DNA of 64,000 bases, taken from positions 62,001-126,000 of the forward strand of contig DNHS01000051.1 in the NCBI GenBank assembly GCA_003485765.1, read 5' to 3'. The notes under the pieces are model-generated. The model did not search any database, was not told the DNA's origin, and worked only from the letters and a program-made list of their open reading frames with translations. Below are positions 24,773 through 32,645 of the stretch, piece by piece. The translations under genes and the position numbers were made by a program. Numbering within the stretch: position 1 is the stretch's first letter; the number at the start of each line of letters is the position of its first letter. The stretch is from Candidatus Omnitrophota bacterium. Its GTDB lineage: Bacteria; Omnitrophota; Gorgyraeia; Gorgyraeales; Gorgyraeaceae.

Positions 24773-25345
24773 TTACTGTTTTTGTCTCAATTCTAACGCT
24801 ATCTTTTTAAGATCTAACGAATTAGCTCTTTCTGTAACGTTCTTTGACAAGGCCGTATTGCGTTCTTCTAATTCTCTAATATTTAAAAATAACTTCTCTG
24901 TAACTTCTTTATAAGCGTTGTCCTTCTTCTCTACTTGTTGTTTTATTTGTTTAACATTCTCTGGTTCAGGTTTATAAATATATTTATCCGGATTTTCTGC
25001 CCAGGGAATAAACATTTCTTTCTCTCTCTGTGTAAGCGCCACATTTTTGCCTAGTTTCTCTAACGTTTGTATTATTAAATTGTATGCCAGCATGTAGTTT
25101 ATCTGTTCATTTTGCCAAATAAGTAAAATAGAAATTTCTTTGATTGAAAATCCTAAATATAACAAGTGACAAATTAATAATATTCTATGAACATCTCTTT
25201 CTGAATAAAGCCTATAACCTCCCACAGTGTAGTGTGGTTCTATTAATTTCTTTTGTTCGTAATTTATTAATTTATTACGCGTTAGACTGTATCCGAAAGA
25301 CTTTAAATGTTTAATTAGGTCTTTTACGCTATATTCTTCTGCCAT
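24773..25345 (-). CDS. MerR-family regulator with coiled coil
   Basis: A protein of 190 residues. The N-terminal winged helix (about 5-70) has the MerR pattern YSVKDLIKHLKSFGYSLTRNKLINYEQ, then GGYRLYSERDVHRILLICHLL. A dimerisation helix and a C-terminal coiled coil rich in charged residues (VEKKDNAYKEVTEKLFLNI) follow. No ligand-binding domain is evident. It probably regulates genes of the integrative element. Confidence 0.8.
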   Translation of the reverse strand: MAEEYSVKDLIKHLKSFGYSLTRNKLINYEQKKLIEPHYTVGGYRLYSERDVHRILLICHLLYLGFSIKEISILLIWQNEQINYMLAYNLIIQTLEKLGKNVALTQREKEMFIPWAENPDKYIYKPEPENVKQIKQQVEKKDNAYKEVTEKLFLNIRELEERNTALSKNVTERANSLDLKKIALELRQKQ

Positions 25346-25501
25346 ATGCCTCTGTAAGGTTATTATTGATAATCATATATTATTACCTATAATAATGTAC
25401 ACCACAATTATTTGTTTGTCAAGTATTTTGAAAAATTTCTTTTACCTTATTATAAATAGAGGCAGGAAATTGCTTATTGCTTCTGGTCTGCTGTTTTAAT
25501 T

Positions 25502-26644
25502 TCATCTTTCTTCAATATCTTCATCACATACAAAACCATAAACAAAATTGTTTTTTTGTGATTTATCTGTAAGACGTATTATACGACAATAAAAATTTTT
25601 GTCTTTTAAGCCTCGTATTCTTGCGCCAAGATAAACTTCTTCATCTTTATCTAATTCATTAACTATTTTACTGTCTATAGAAGCTTTTTCATAAACCTTT
25701 GTAGCCGTATTTTTAATTTTTACTGTTTTTATATTTCCCTTAGCAAGCCTTTGCTGAGATATATTCTCTTGTTTAAGTAACAAGATTTCTATAGTTTTTC
25801 TAAGAGAATATTCAGCATTTTCTTCATTATATATATCATCTTCGAATTCGTCTTTTATAACCCATTCTTTGTCTTCTTTATAATAATATACTTCTGGAGT
25901 AATGCGTCTTATATTCCAATAATCTATAAGAGAAATGCCTATGGCTAACAAATCTTTATCTAATCCATTATAATCTAGTACAATATAGTCTGTTGGTTCT
26001 TTAACATGTTCTTCTATGTATTCTTTAGTTGTTGCATAAGAAGGTGCCATTGACGCAAAGGATCCTAAGACATTAGCTGTTCCTTTTTCAAAATCCCTAA
26101 TATCATATTGTTTTTCAAAAGCTAAATATATAACTTTTCTACAATTTATTTGACACTCTTTATAATTTTGGGATTTCAAGAAGTCTTCGGCTTCTTTCAA
26201 TAAACATTTATTTTCACTATCTTTTAACAAATCAATTAGTGTTATATTATTAAAGTTAATTTTAAGATATCTCGCACTTGACTCTTCAAAAAAATTATTT
26301 ACAACAACAGGAAAATCTCTGCAGTCTTCGATGCGAGGCAATATCCCATGATGTTTTAAATTAACGCGTTGCCGATTAAGTTCTAACATTTTTGTACTCA
26401 AAGGGACATCTTCCCCTTTTTCTTTCTTGATTATCGAGAAATATCCTGGAAAACTTACATTATCATTTATAGTCACTTTTAATTGTTCACATAGGGCTAT
26501 TAAAAATAATTCAACAGCATCTTGTAACAAAATAATGCCGGCACCTATTCTTTCTGCATTCTCAGCAATTTTAAAACAGTCTTTGCCCAAAAAATATAAA
26601 AACTTGGCCATCTGAATTTTTCTTATAACAGATTGTTCTAACAT
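25502..26644 (-). CDS. HEPN-motif protein with C-terminal SH3-like domain
   Basis: A protein of 380 residues. The N-terminal helical region (about 8-100) has the look of a HEPN domain and contains R93-x4-H98 (RVNLKH), the RNase signature. A second helical region (about 150-290) follows, then an SH3-type beta domain (VKIKNTATKVYEKASIDSK to about 370). HEPN RNases act in toxin-antitoxin and abortive infection systems (family knowledge). No obvious MNT antitoxin neighbour is present. GAGGATCAA precedes the ATG. The call rests on a short motif and helical context, so a non-catalytic role is possible. Confidence 0.5.
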   Translation of the reverse strand: MLEQSVIRKIQMAKFLYFLGKDCFKIAENAERIGAGIILLQDAVELFLIALCEQLKVTINDNVSFPGYFSIIKKEKGEDVPLSTKMLELNRQRVNLKHHGILPRIEDCRDFPVVVNNFFEESSARYLKINFNNITLIDLLKDSENKCLLKEAEDFLKSQNYKECQINCRKVIYLAFEKQYDIRDFEKGTANVLGSFASMAPSYATTKEYIEEHVKEPTDYIVLDYNGLDKDLLAIGISLIDYWNIRRITPEVYYYKEDKEWVIKDEFEDDIYNEENAEYSLRKTIEILLLKQENISQQRLAKGNIKTVKIKNTATKVYEKASIDSKIVNELDKDEEVYLGARIRGLKDKNFYCRIIRLTDKSQKNNFVYGFVCDEDIEER

Positions 26645-26770
26645 TTGATCCTCTGTGGGTTATTAAGCATATGATAGTCTTGTAGGGTAATATAGACAAG
26701 GAAAAAATAAGGTAGAAAATGACAACTGGTAAGCAAAAACTGATTCTCAGGCTAGCTATAAAAATACATC

Positions 26771-27589
26771 TTAAAAATAAAGCCTAACAAAAATACTATG
26801 GGTATCTTCCTTTGTTTCTTTTGTCGCAAATTTACTCTGTTTTTCAAGTTCATCTACTACTTCTATTATTTTTTTTATATTGGACGTACCTATCCCATGC
26901 ATATTGATATACTTAAGACCATATTTTTTCTTTAATTCTATCTCACCTTTTATATCATTTTTATTCATTATATGATTAACAAATACACAAAGAGGCAATT
27001 CATCAACAACCATTTTATACATACTTTTAAATTTATCTAAAACTATTTTGTCTTCGTATTTCCCTTCTAAAGAACCATGATAAGGAATTAAAACTTCTTC
27101 TAAATAACGCGCCGAACACAAATTAGCTATATTCTTCCCTTTATCTCCATATCTTTGCATAATATCGCACTTCAATTGTCTTGTCTTGGGTTTATCATGC
27201 GCCTCAAAAAAACTCCTCATATACAAAGATGCTCTCCATATATTAAAGTCTTCAGGAGGGATTTTAGGTTTTAAAAAATCTAAAACTTCCTTATTGCCTG
27301 CTGAACTGTCTTTCGCCTTAAAATCTTCTATTGATTTTTTAGTTTCATCTTCCAATATAGAATAGCCATCTTCTATAGCTTTGGGTAATATATCTTTAAG
27401 GGCTTTTCTTTCGGAGGAGTCTAGTTTAGCAAGATTTATCGTGAGATTCTTAGAATCATCATGGTATTCTGTTTTTTGACTATGATCATCCTTTTTAATA
27501 TTTATATTATTAGATAGGTCTATATTGAAATTAATATCGGGAAGTTTAAGATTGGAAAGTAACTTACCTAAAGCTTCTAGGAAGCTCAT
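26771..27589 (-). CDS. Unrecognised protein of 272 residues
   Basis: The N-terminus (1-60) is short and polar with Asn- and Asp-rich stretches; the middle (about 60-240) is predicted mainly helical with LYMRSFFEAH and IANLCSARYLEEVLIPYHG. No enzymatic motif was found. It overlaps the upstream 81-residue gene by 4 bases, so the two are translated together and may work as a pair. Its position in the cargo end of the element, next to the HEPN-motif gene, makes a defence role possible but unproven. Confidence 0.55.
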   Translation of the reverse strand: MSFLEALGKLLSNLKLPDINFNIDLSNNINIKKDDHSQKTEYHDDSKNLTINLAKLDSSERKALKDILPKAIEDGYSILEDETKKSIEDFKAKDSSAGNKEVLDFLKPKIPPEDFNIWRASLYMRSFFEAHDKPKTRQLKCDIMQRYGDKGKNIANLCSARYLEEVLIPYHGSLEGKYEDKIVLDKFKSMYKMVVDELPLCVFVNHIMNKNDIKGEIELKKKYGLKYINMHGIGTSNIKKIIEVVDELEKQSKFATKETKEDTHSIFVRLYF

Positions 27590-27831
27590 TGATTATTATC
27601 TTGAATAGTATCTGCCAATTCTATGACAGAATTTATACCTGTCCTAATAAATACTAAAGATCCTTTCTTTAGGCCCACGAAGTCTTTTAATTCCAAAGGT
27701 TCCCCATCAGAAGACGGAACTTTCTGCCCTGACTGCTTTTCTATGATATATCCGTCTGCATCTACGGCGCAATCAAACAAATCTAGAATATCCTCTTTGG
27801 TATTTTTTTCAAAAGTTATTATTTTACTCAT
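27586..27831 (-). CDS. Small unrecognised protein, first gene of the element's leftward operon
   Basis: An 81-residue acidic protein beginning MSKIITFEKNTKEDILDLFD, with a beta-rich middle (GYIIEKQSGQKV) and LKKGSLVFIRTG. GGGGAG precedes the ATG. A terminator-like hairpin and an AT-rich promoter region lie upstream, so transcription of the leftward genes probably begins here. It overlaps the next gene by 4 bases. No family recognised. Confidence 0.6.
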   Translation of the reverse strand: MSKIITFEKNTKEDILDLFDCAVDADGYIIEKQSGQKVPSSDGEPLELKDFVGLKKGSLVFIRTGINSVIELADTIQDNNQ

Positions 27832-27856
27832 CGCTTTGTCTCCCCTACAGAGATAA

Positions 27857-27887
27857 AAAAGGAAACACTTGATAGTTGTTTCCTTTT
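27857..27887 (-). terminator. Terminator-like hairpin in the leader of the leftward operon
   Basis: AAAAGGAAACA and TGTTTCCTTTT form a perfect 11-bp stem with a 9-base loop; on the minus strand it is followed by TTTTTT. It lies 26 bases upstream of the first gene, so it is either an attenuator or an insulator against transcription from tRNA-Phe. Confidence 0.7.
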
Positions 27888-27932
27888 AAGGTTATCTCCG
27901 AAATACATTTTTTGTCCCCACCGTATAACTAT

Positions 27933-27946
27933 AGTATAATTATACT
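27933..27946. promoter_or_regulatory. 14-bp perfect palindrome, candidate operator
   Basis: AGTATAATTATACT, followed by a half-copy ATTATACT, in an AT-rich stretch with several TATAAT-like boxes. It lies about 100 bases upstream of the first gene of the leftward operon. Confidence 0.5.
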
Positions 27947-28077
27947 CTAAATTATACTCCTGTCAAGCCTTACGCGTCAATATATTTTTTTGCATCATCT
28001 TCTCTGCTTGATTCTATCTTTCAGTATAAACAATACATAAAAAACTCTAAACGCATTTGTATTAATATAATAATTCT

Positions 28078-28099
28078 GTGACGTTAGTGTGACGTTAAG
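28078..28099. repeat. Tandem 11-bp repeat near att (right element, tRNA end)
   Basis: GTGACGTTAGT followed by GTGACGTTAAG, 139 bases left of the tRNA-proximal core. Third instance of the family. Confidence 0.7.
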
Positions 28100-28200
28100 G
28101 ATAAGGAATATACAAAACTATACAAACATATACAAAAGGATACAACTAAATAAAAAACGTGTAACTTCTCTAAAAATCAGGTAATTACGCCTAATTGCTA

Positions 28201-28228
28201 TAAAAACTATGGGTTACGAAGAACCCTT
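28201..28228 (-). terminator. Terminator after tRNA-Phe
   Basis: On the minus strand AAGGGTT pairs with AACCCAT (one mismatch) and is followed by AGTTTTTA, 10 bases past the tRNA 3' end. Confidence 0.7.
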
Positions 28229-28237
28229 GAAAACAAG

Positions 28238-28312
28238 TGGTGCCGAGGAGAAGAATCGAACTTCCCACGCCGGCCTTTTCAGGGCCGCGCTCTACCACTG
28301 AGCTACCTCGGC
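28238..28312 (-). tRNA. tRNA-Phe (GAA)
   Basis: The acceptor stem GCCGAGG/CCTCGGC, D-arm GCTCAGTGGTAGAGC, anticodon stem CGGCC/GGCCG with loop CTGAAAA (anticodon GAA), and T-arm with TTCGATT are all present, with an encoded CCA at 28238-28240. Its 3' 20 bases (28238-28257) are the att core, and the tRNA is intact. Confidence 0.95.
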
Positions 28313-28370
28313 GATACAAGATTTACACTATTTTAACAAACCATCTTATTATGTCAATACAAAATTACCT

Positions 28371-28409
28371 TAACTTTACAATCCGTGCCTGGCACGATTT
28401 GTAAAGTTA
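28371..28409. repeat. Palindromic element, copy 1 (GTGCC/GGCAC type)
   Basis: TAACTTTACA and TGTAAAGTTA flank an inner stem GTGCC-T-GGCAC. Its right-hand TTA is the stop codon of the frame-restored apbE reading. Confidence 0.8.
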
Positions 28410-28440
28410 GCGTGGATACACTATTAATCTGCCATCTTCT

Positions 28441-29406
28441 TTAAGTATCAGAATCTTTATGTCTTTGATAGATTTTGCCAAAGTAAGGCCTTTTTTTCTC
28501 TCCCATTACAAATATAGCTGTAGAAAGCGCATCTGCTCCTTCTGCTGAATCCAGCGCTACTGTAACGCTTATAATACCCTGACAAGGTTCTCCTGTAAGA
28601 GGGTTTATTATATGAGAATATCTTTTGCCTCCTATTTCAAAAAACCTTTCATAATTTCCAGAAGTGCTTATAGCCCTGTCAGTTAATTCAAAACTATAGA
28701 GCAATTTGCCTTTCTTTCTAGGATCCTGAACCCCTATTTTCCAGTTTTTCTTCCCAGGCGCATTGCCTAATGCAAAGATATTCCCTCCAAGATTTACAAG
28801 GCCGTTTTTAATCCCATTCGACACCAGGACATCTTTTGCCCTGTCAACTGCATAGCCCTTAGCAATCCCGCCAAAATCTATTTTTGTGTCTTTATTCAAA
28901 AATCTTATGGATAACTTTTTAGAATCCAGCTCTATATTTTTATATCCAACGGATTTCAGCGCATTCTCTATATCATCTTTATCTGGCATTGATTTATGTT
29001 TACGAACAAAACCCCATATCTCCATAAGAGGAGCCACTGTTACATCAAAAGCTCCATCTGAAATCCTGCTATAATATATAGATCTTTCTGTCAACCTAAA
29101 TGCTTCCCCGCTCACTTTTATATTTTCAAGCCCTGCTATTTTATTTATCTTTGATACCTCGCTATTTTCATCAAATTTACTAAAAACTTTTTCTATACGC
29201 TGCATCTCCTTAAACGCCTCGCCTACAGCCCGAACAGCCTTATCTCTGTCCGGGCTGTAACAGGAAATCTCGCAGAAAGTATCCATCAGGATCCTTGTTT
29301 CTTTCACTGACAAACCTTGGCTGCATCCTGCTAAAAAGAATATCAGAAAATAAAAAATTCCGCATCCTTTCAATATAAAAAGATGCGGTTGTTTTTTAAA
29401 AATCAT
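28441..29406 (-). CDS. apbE: FAD:protein FMN transferase lipoprotein, with homopolymer frameshift near the 3' end
   Basis: A protein of 321 residues with a lipoprotein signal (lipobox LAGC, C28), then ApbE motifs: DGAFDVTVAPLMEIWGF, DFGGIAKGYAVDRA, NLGGNIFALG and ADALSTAIFVMG. ApbE attaches FMN to threonine of partner flavoproteins such as Nqr or Rnf subunits. After VMGEKK the frame is abnormal. Removing one T from the T7 run at 28491-28497 restores a typical ApbE tail (KGLTLAKSIKDIKILILKE) ending at 28407. A sequencing error, recent mutation or transcriptional slippage are all possible. Confidence 0.88.
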   Translation of the reverse strand: MIFKKQPHLFILKGCGIFYFLIFFLAGCSQGLSVKETRILMDTFCEISCYSPDRDKAVRAVGEAFKEMQRIEKVFSKFDENSEVSKINKIAGLENIKVSGEAFRLTERSIYYSRISDGAFDVTVAPLMEIWGFVRKHKSMPDKDDIENALKSVGYKNIELDSKKLSIRFLNKDTKIDFGGIAKGYAVDRAKDVLVSNGIKNGLVNLGGNIFALGNAPGKKNWKIGVQDPRKKGKLLYSFELTDRAISTSGNYERFFEIGGKRYSHIINPLTGEPCQGIISVTVALDSAEGADALSTAIFVMGEKKRPYFGKIYQRHKDSDT

Positions 29407-29411
29407 ATGCT

Positions 29412-29990
29412 TTAAAATAAAAATACAGCTGCTGATACTACTGTGGACCAGTTGCCGTTAGAATCAATTATAGTAGACTGGGTCATGTTCATAGTTTTGA
29501 CAATCTTATCCTTAACCTGATATACCTTTTTTATTTCATCCCAGTCTTTGGAATCATCGAAATCAGGAAAACCCATTGTAGAGGCAAGCATCTTTGCCGC
29601 CAGGTCTTCTGCATAATCGCCTGCAAACTCATCTGTCTGCCCATACGCATGGTGCTCGCTCATATAGCCGTACATGTTTTCGTCCGCAGGTATCGCGGTG
29701 CCTACAGAAGACGCTATGAGCCGCCTTGGCTCATTGGAGCTGCACCTGGCAATGACACAATAAGTTATCATGCCAGGTATGAGTTCTCTTATACCTTCAT
29801 TTTTCGGAAGAATTTTACAACCTGGCGGGAAAATACTGGAGACATGCACTAGATTGCATTTTTCAATGCCTGCGTCTCTTAGGGCAAGCTCATACGAACG
29901 CAGTTCTTCTTTGTGCGTGCCAACACCTTTAGTAAAAAATACTTTTGTAGGAACTAACTTGCCTAACTGCGATGCCTGTTGCCCGTTCAT
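29412..29990 (-). CDS. Pyruvoyl-dependent arginine decarboxylase
   Basis: A protein of 192 residues of the PvlArgDC/AaxB family: [18 protein letters not shown] at the N-terminus, [15 protein letters not shown] with the Ser-Ser pair (51-52) where self-cleavage creates the pyruvoyl group, and EHHAYG...[11 protein letters not shown] near the end. It converts arginine to agmatine. The agmatinase gene lies at 35908-36780, giving a two-step route to putrescine. It follows the secreted protein gene by 7 bases and precedes apbE by 5. Confidence 0.92.
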   Translation of the reverse strand: MNGQQASQLGKLVPTKVFFTKGVGTHKEELRSYELALRDAGIEKCNLVHVSSIFPPGCKILPKNEGIRELIPGMITYCVIARCSSNEPRRLIASSVGTAIPADENMYGYMSEHHAYGQTDEFAGDYAEDLAAKMLASTMGFPDFDDSKDWDEIKKVYQVKDKIVKTMNMTQSTIIDSNGNWSTVVSAAVFLF

Positions 29991-29997
29991 GCTTTAT

Positions 29998-30471
29998 TTA
30001 TTCTTCCTCAGGCACTGCAGGCTCTGCTGGCTGCGACGATACTGGAGCAGTCTGGCCGCCTGTAGCAGCTGGCTGTTCTGGGACAATAACGTCCACCCAG
30101 CTTGCGACAAGCTTTCCTGCATCATCAGTATAATAACCAACTTCTGCCTTATCGCCTTTTTTAATATCTGCTAGTTTTATATCCTCTATACCTTTCCAGA
30201 GTATAGTTTCTCCATCTACCACGCTAAAAGCCTTTTCCGCGCCATCAACCCCTTTTACAGTTATGGAGCCTGTGGTCGTGTCCAAAGCCGTAACATCCCC
30301 TGTAATTACTCCCTCTCCTACGCCTTCTTCTGCAGGAAGCATCTCTTCATCTTGGGGTACAGTCATAGCTTCATCAGCTGGACTTGCAGCATTATCCTCT
30401 GAATACACAGGGACTGACATACATATTACAGCCCCAAGAAAAAAAACTACCACTGCTAATTTCTTAATCAT
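29998..30471 (-). CDS. Secreted protein with a small beta domain (DUF5666-like)
   Basis: About 157 residues from the ATG at 30471, chosen because GGGGGAGA precedes it. A signal peptide (IKKLAVVVFFLGAVICMSVPVYS) is followed by an acidic linker, a beta-barrel-like domain (about 55-125: ITGDVTALDTTTGSITVKG, LADIKKGDKAEVGYYTDDAG) and a Pro/Glu-rich tail. The beta domain resembles the DUF5666/OB-type folds found in periplasmic proteins. The function is unknown. Confidence 0.65.
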   Translation of the reverse strand: MIKKLAVVVFFLGAVICMSVPVYSEDNAASPADEAMTVPQDEEMLPAEEGVGEGVITGDVTALDTTTGSITVKGVDGAEKAFSVVDGETILWKGIEDIKLADIKKGDKAEVGYYTDDAGKLVASWVDVIVPEQPAATGGQTAPVSSQPAEPAVPEEE

Positions 30472-30546
30472 ACTCTCTCCCCCTCCTTTCAATTTTCAAA
30501 CAAAATTAATTATATCACAAAAAGGTTTTTTTGCAATATAATAATT

Positions 30547-30915
30547 TTACTTAGCGATATACTTTTTAATATGCTTTACGAGATCCTCTGCGCTTACCGG
30601 CTTAGCTATAAAAGGATGGCCTCCTATAGAGCCGTCTATCTCGCCTTCCTTTACAATTGCGGTTAAAAATACGACTGGAATATCTTTAAGGGCATTATCA
30701 GATTTCAATTCAGAGGCCACGTCACCCCCATCCATACCCGGCATCATAATATCCAATAGAATTAAATCCGGCTTAAATTCTTTTGCAGCCATAAAGGCAT
30801 TATTGCTATTATTCTCTATCTTTACCGTATATTCTCCTGTTTCCTCAAGATTTAATTTTACCATTTTTGTAAAACCCTCTTCATCGTCAATGATCAGTAT
30901 CTTTTTCTTGTCCAT
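30547..30915 (-). CDS. CheY-like single-domain response regulator
   Basis: About 122 residues from the ATG at 30915 (AAAGGA 8 bases upstream). A complete receiver domain: DDEE near the start, phospho-acceptor in LILLDIMMPGMDG, the Thr in VVFLTA and the Lys in FIAKP. No output domain. It overlaps the upstream gene's stop region only when the longer start is used. It is the last gene of the phosphorelay operon, probably a phosphate acceptor or shuttle. Confidence 0.9.
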   Translation of the reverse strand: MDKKKILIIDDEEGFTKMVKLNLEETGEYTVKIENNSNNAFMAAKEFKPDLILLDIMMPGMDGGDVASELKSDNALKDIPVVFLTAIVKEGEIDGSIGGHPFIAKPVSAEDLVKHIKKYIAK

Positions 30916-30935
30916 TTTAGCGTCCTTTCTTTTAT

Positions 30936-32147
30936 TCAACCTTCCCTTTTTAGAACATCCTCTGCCGCATGTAAAATAACGGTCAATTTGGTCCCTTTGC
31001 CTATCTGGCTTTCTACGCTTATAAACCCTTTGTGTTCATTAATTATATTTTGAGTCACGCTCAATCCTAAACCAGCGCCTCCTGCAGGGCCTTTTGTGGT
31101 AAAAAACGGGTCAAAGATTTTTTTCAGATTTTCCTCAGAAATTCCAGAGCCTGTGTCTTCGATTTCAATTATTATAGCTTTTTCTCCAACCCGAAAGCAA
31201 TCATCCTCCCGCCTGCCTATGCCTTTTTTTATCTCTTCTAATATCTTATCATAGGTGCGGATAATAATCTTCCCCCCCGCAGGCATAGCCTGAATCGCAT
31301 TTAATAAAAGGTTAATAAACACCTGCTCCAATTTGTTTTTATCTGCCAGGGCGCTTGGCATGTCTTGTTTTGTTTCCATTATAACATCTATGTTTTCGAA
31401 TTTAAACCTTGTTCTCACTAAACTTATAGAAACCTCTAGAATAGAATTCACATCCTCCGGTTTCAAATCTAGGCTTGCCGCTCTGGAAAAATCAAGAAGG
31501 GCATTTACAATCTTATCTGCTCTTTTTACATTATCTTTGAGCATAATCAAGATTTCATAGATATCTGTCTCTTTGGCGGATATTTTCTTTTCCAGATAAT
31601 TAACCCCTTGCAGTATTATCCCTAAGGGGTTTCTTACCTCATGCGCTACGCCGCTGGCAAGCTGGCCTACGGCGCTTAATTTCTCTGCCTGGATAAGCTG
31701 GCCTTGTGTCTCCTTCAGTTCCCTGTATGCCTTTATTACCTCTTTCTCCAGCCGCTCCTTTTCTTTATTAACCCTATACCTATCAATGGCTTTTTTAATA
31801 ACCATATCTAACGCATCGCTATACAAAACATCTTTGACTATATAATCATATGCCCCTTCCTTCATCATATCTACCGCAACCTTTTCGTTTCCTAAAGCGG
31901 TAACTACAATAAAAGGCACTTTCTTATTTTTATTATTTATCTCTTTTAAGACATCGAGCGCGGTTGAATCCGGAAGGCGGTAGTCGCAAAGCACCGCATC
32001 GTAAGACCCTTCGAATATCATTTTCAGGCCTTCGCGCGAATCCATGGCAGAATCCAATTGATAATCTTCGCTTGTTTTCCGCAAGATTCTCTTCGTAATC
32101 TCAATATGGTCCGGGTTATCTTCGATCAGTAATATTTTTAATGCCAT
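30936..32147 (-). CDS. Hybrid protein: receiver domain then histidine kinase
   Basis: A protein of 403 residues. Receiver domain (1-120) with LCDYRLPDS as acceptor, coiled-coil linker (130-155), HisKA with GVAHEVRNPLG (about 165-175), and HATPase with N box (LLLNAIQAMPAGG), DTGSGI and GLGLSV. The REC-first order means that the kinase is probably controlled by phosphorylation from another kinase. It sits between two receiver-only genes, consistent with a phosphorelay. Confidence 0.92.
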   Translation of the reverse strand: MALKILLIEDNPDHIEITKRILRKTSEDYQLDSAMDSREGLKMIFEGSYDAVLCDYRLPDSTALDVLKEINNKNKKVPFIVVTALGNEKVAVDMMKEGAYDYIVKDVLYSDALDMVIKKAIDRYRVNKEKERLEKEVIKAYRELKETQGQLIQAEKLSAVGQLASGVAHEVRNPLGIILQGVNYLEKKISAKETDIYEILIMLKDNVKRADKIVNALLDFSRAASLDLKPEDVNSILEVSISLVRTRFKFENIDVIMETKQDMPSALADKNKLEQVFINLLLNAIQAMPAGGKIIIRTYDKILEEIKKGIGRREDDCFRVGEKAIIIEIEDTGSGISEENLKKIFDPFFTTKGPAGGAGLGLSVTQNIINEHKGFISVESQIGKGTKLTVILHAAEDVLKREG

Positions 32148-32183
32148 AGATAAGTTACACGCTGCCGTTAATTTACGAACCCG

Positions 32184-32645
32184 TTATTCTTCCTGGCCAT
32201 TAGGCGAAAAGATATTCAACAGCCCCCAGTACAGGCTTACCTCCTTGACTACTTCTACAAAATTTTCGAAGTTGACGGGTTTCTGTATAAAACTATTACA
32301 GCCGTTATCATAGCTTTTGATTATGTCCTCATCTCTCTTGGAGACGGTCAGCATAACAACAGGTATCCTTTTTAAATTAGAATCCTTTTTTATAGCTCCC
32401 AGGACATCTATGCCATTCAGCTTGGGAAGATTTATATCCAAGAGTATCAGGCCTGGTTTCGGGCTGGAGGACAGATCCTTATAGTCTCCTTCATGTTTCA
32501 AAAAGTCCAGGGCCTCCTGGCCGTCTCTCACAATCCAAAGCTTATTGATTACTTTTGCCTCCTTAAGCGCCCTTTTGGTTATATCGATATCATCAGGATT
32601 GTCTTCAACCAAAAGTATTTTGATAATATTATGTTCCTCTGCCAT
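32184..32645 (-). CDS. Rcp1-type single-domain response regulator
   Basis: A protein of 153 residues. VEDNPDDIDITKRALKEA and LILLDINLPKLNGIDVL mark the Rcp1-like receiver subfamily; MLTVSKRDEDI and FIQKPVNFENF supply the Thr and Lys. There is no output domain. It overlaps the upstream kinase gene by 17 bases, so the kinase is its probable phosphodonor. Confidence 0.92.
   Translation of the reverse strand: MAEEHNIIKILLVEDNPDDIDITKRALKEAKVINKLWIVRDGQEALDFLKHEGDYKDLSSSPKPGLILLDINLPKLNGIDVLGAIKKDSNLKRIPVVMLTVSKRDEDIIKSYDNGCNSFIQKPVNFENFVEVVKEVSLYWGLLNIFSPNGQEE

Larger units (their letters stand above)
17661..28257. mobile_element. Integrative element inserted in tRNA-Phe, about 10.6 kb
   Basis: It is bounded by a 20-bp direct repeat of the tRNA-Phe 3' end. 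It encodes a tyrosine integrase and excisionase-like protein near the distal end, a serine recombinase, a replication ATPase, iteron-rich non-coding stretches, XRE and MerR regulators, a DUF5659 protein and a HEPN-motif protein. No phage structural, packaging or conjugation genes were recognised, so it looks like a replicating or satellite-type integrative element. A related element probably lies immediately to its left. Confidence 0.82.

Noticed and set aside
17661..28257. Complete prophage
   Set aside because: No capsid, portal, terminase, tail or lysis genes were recognised.
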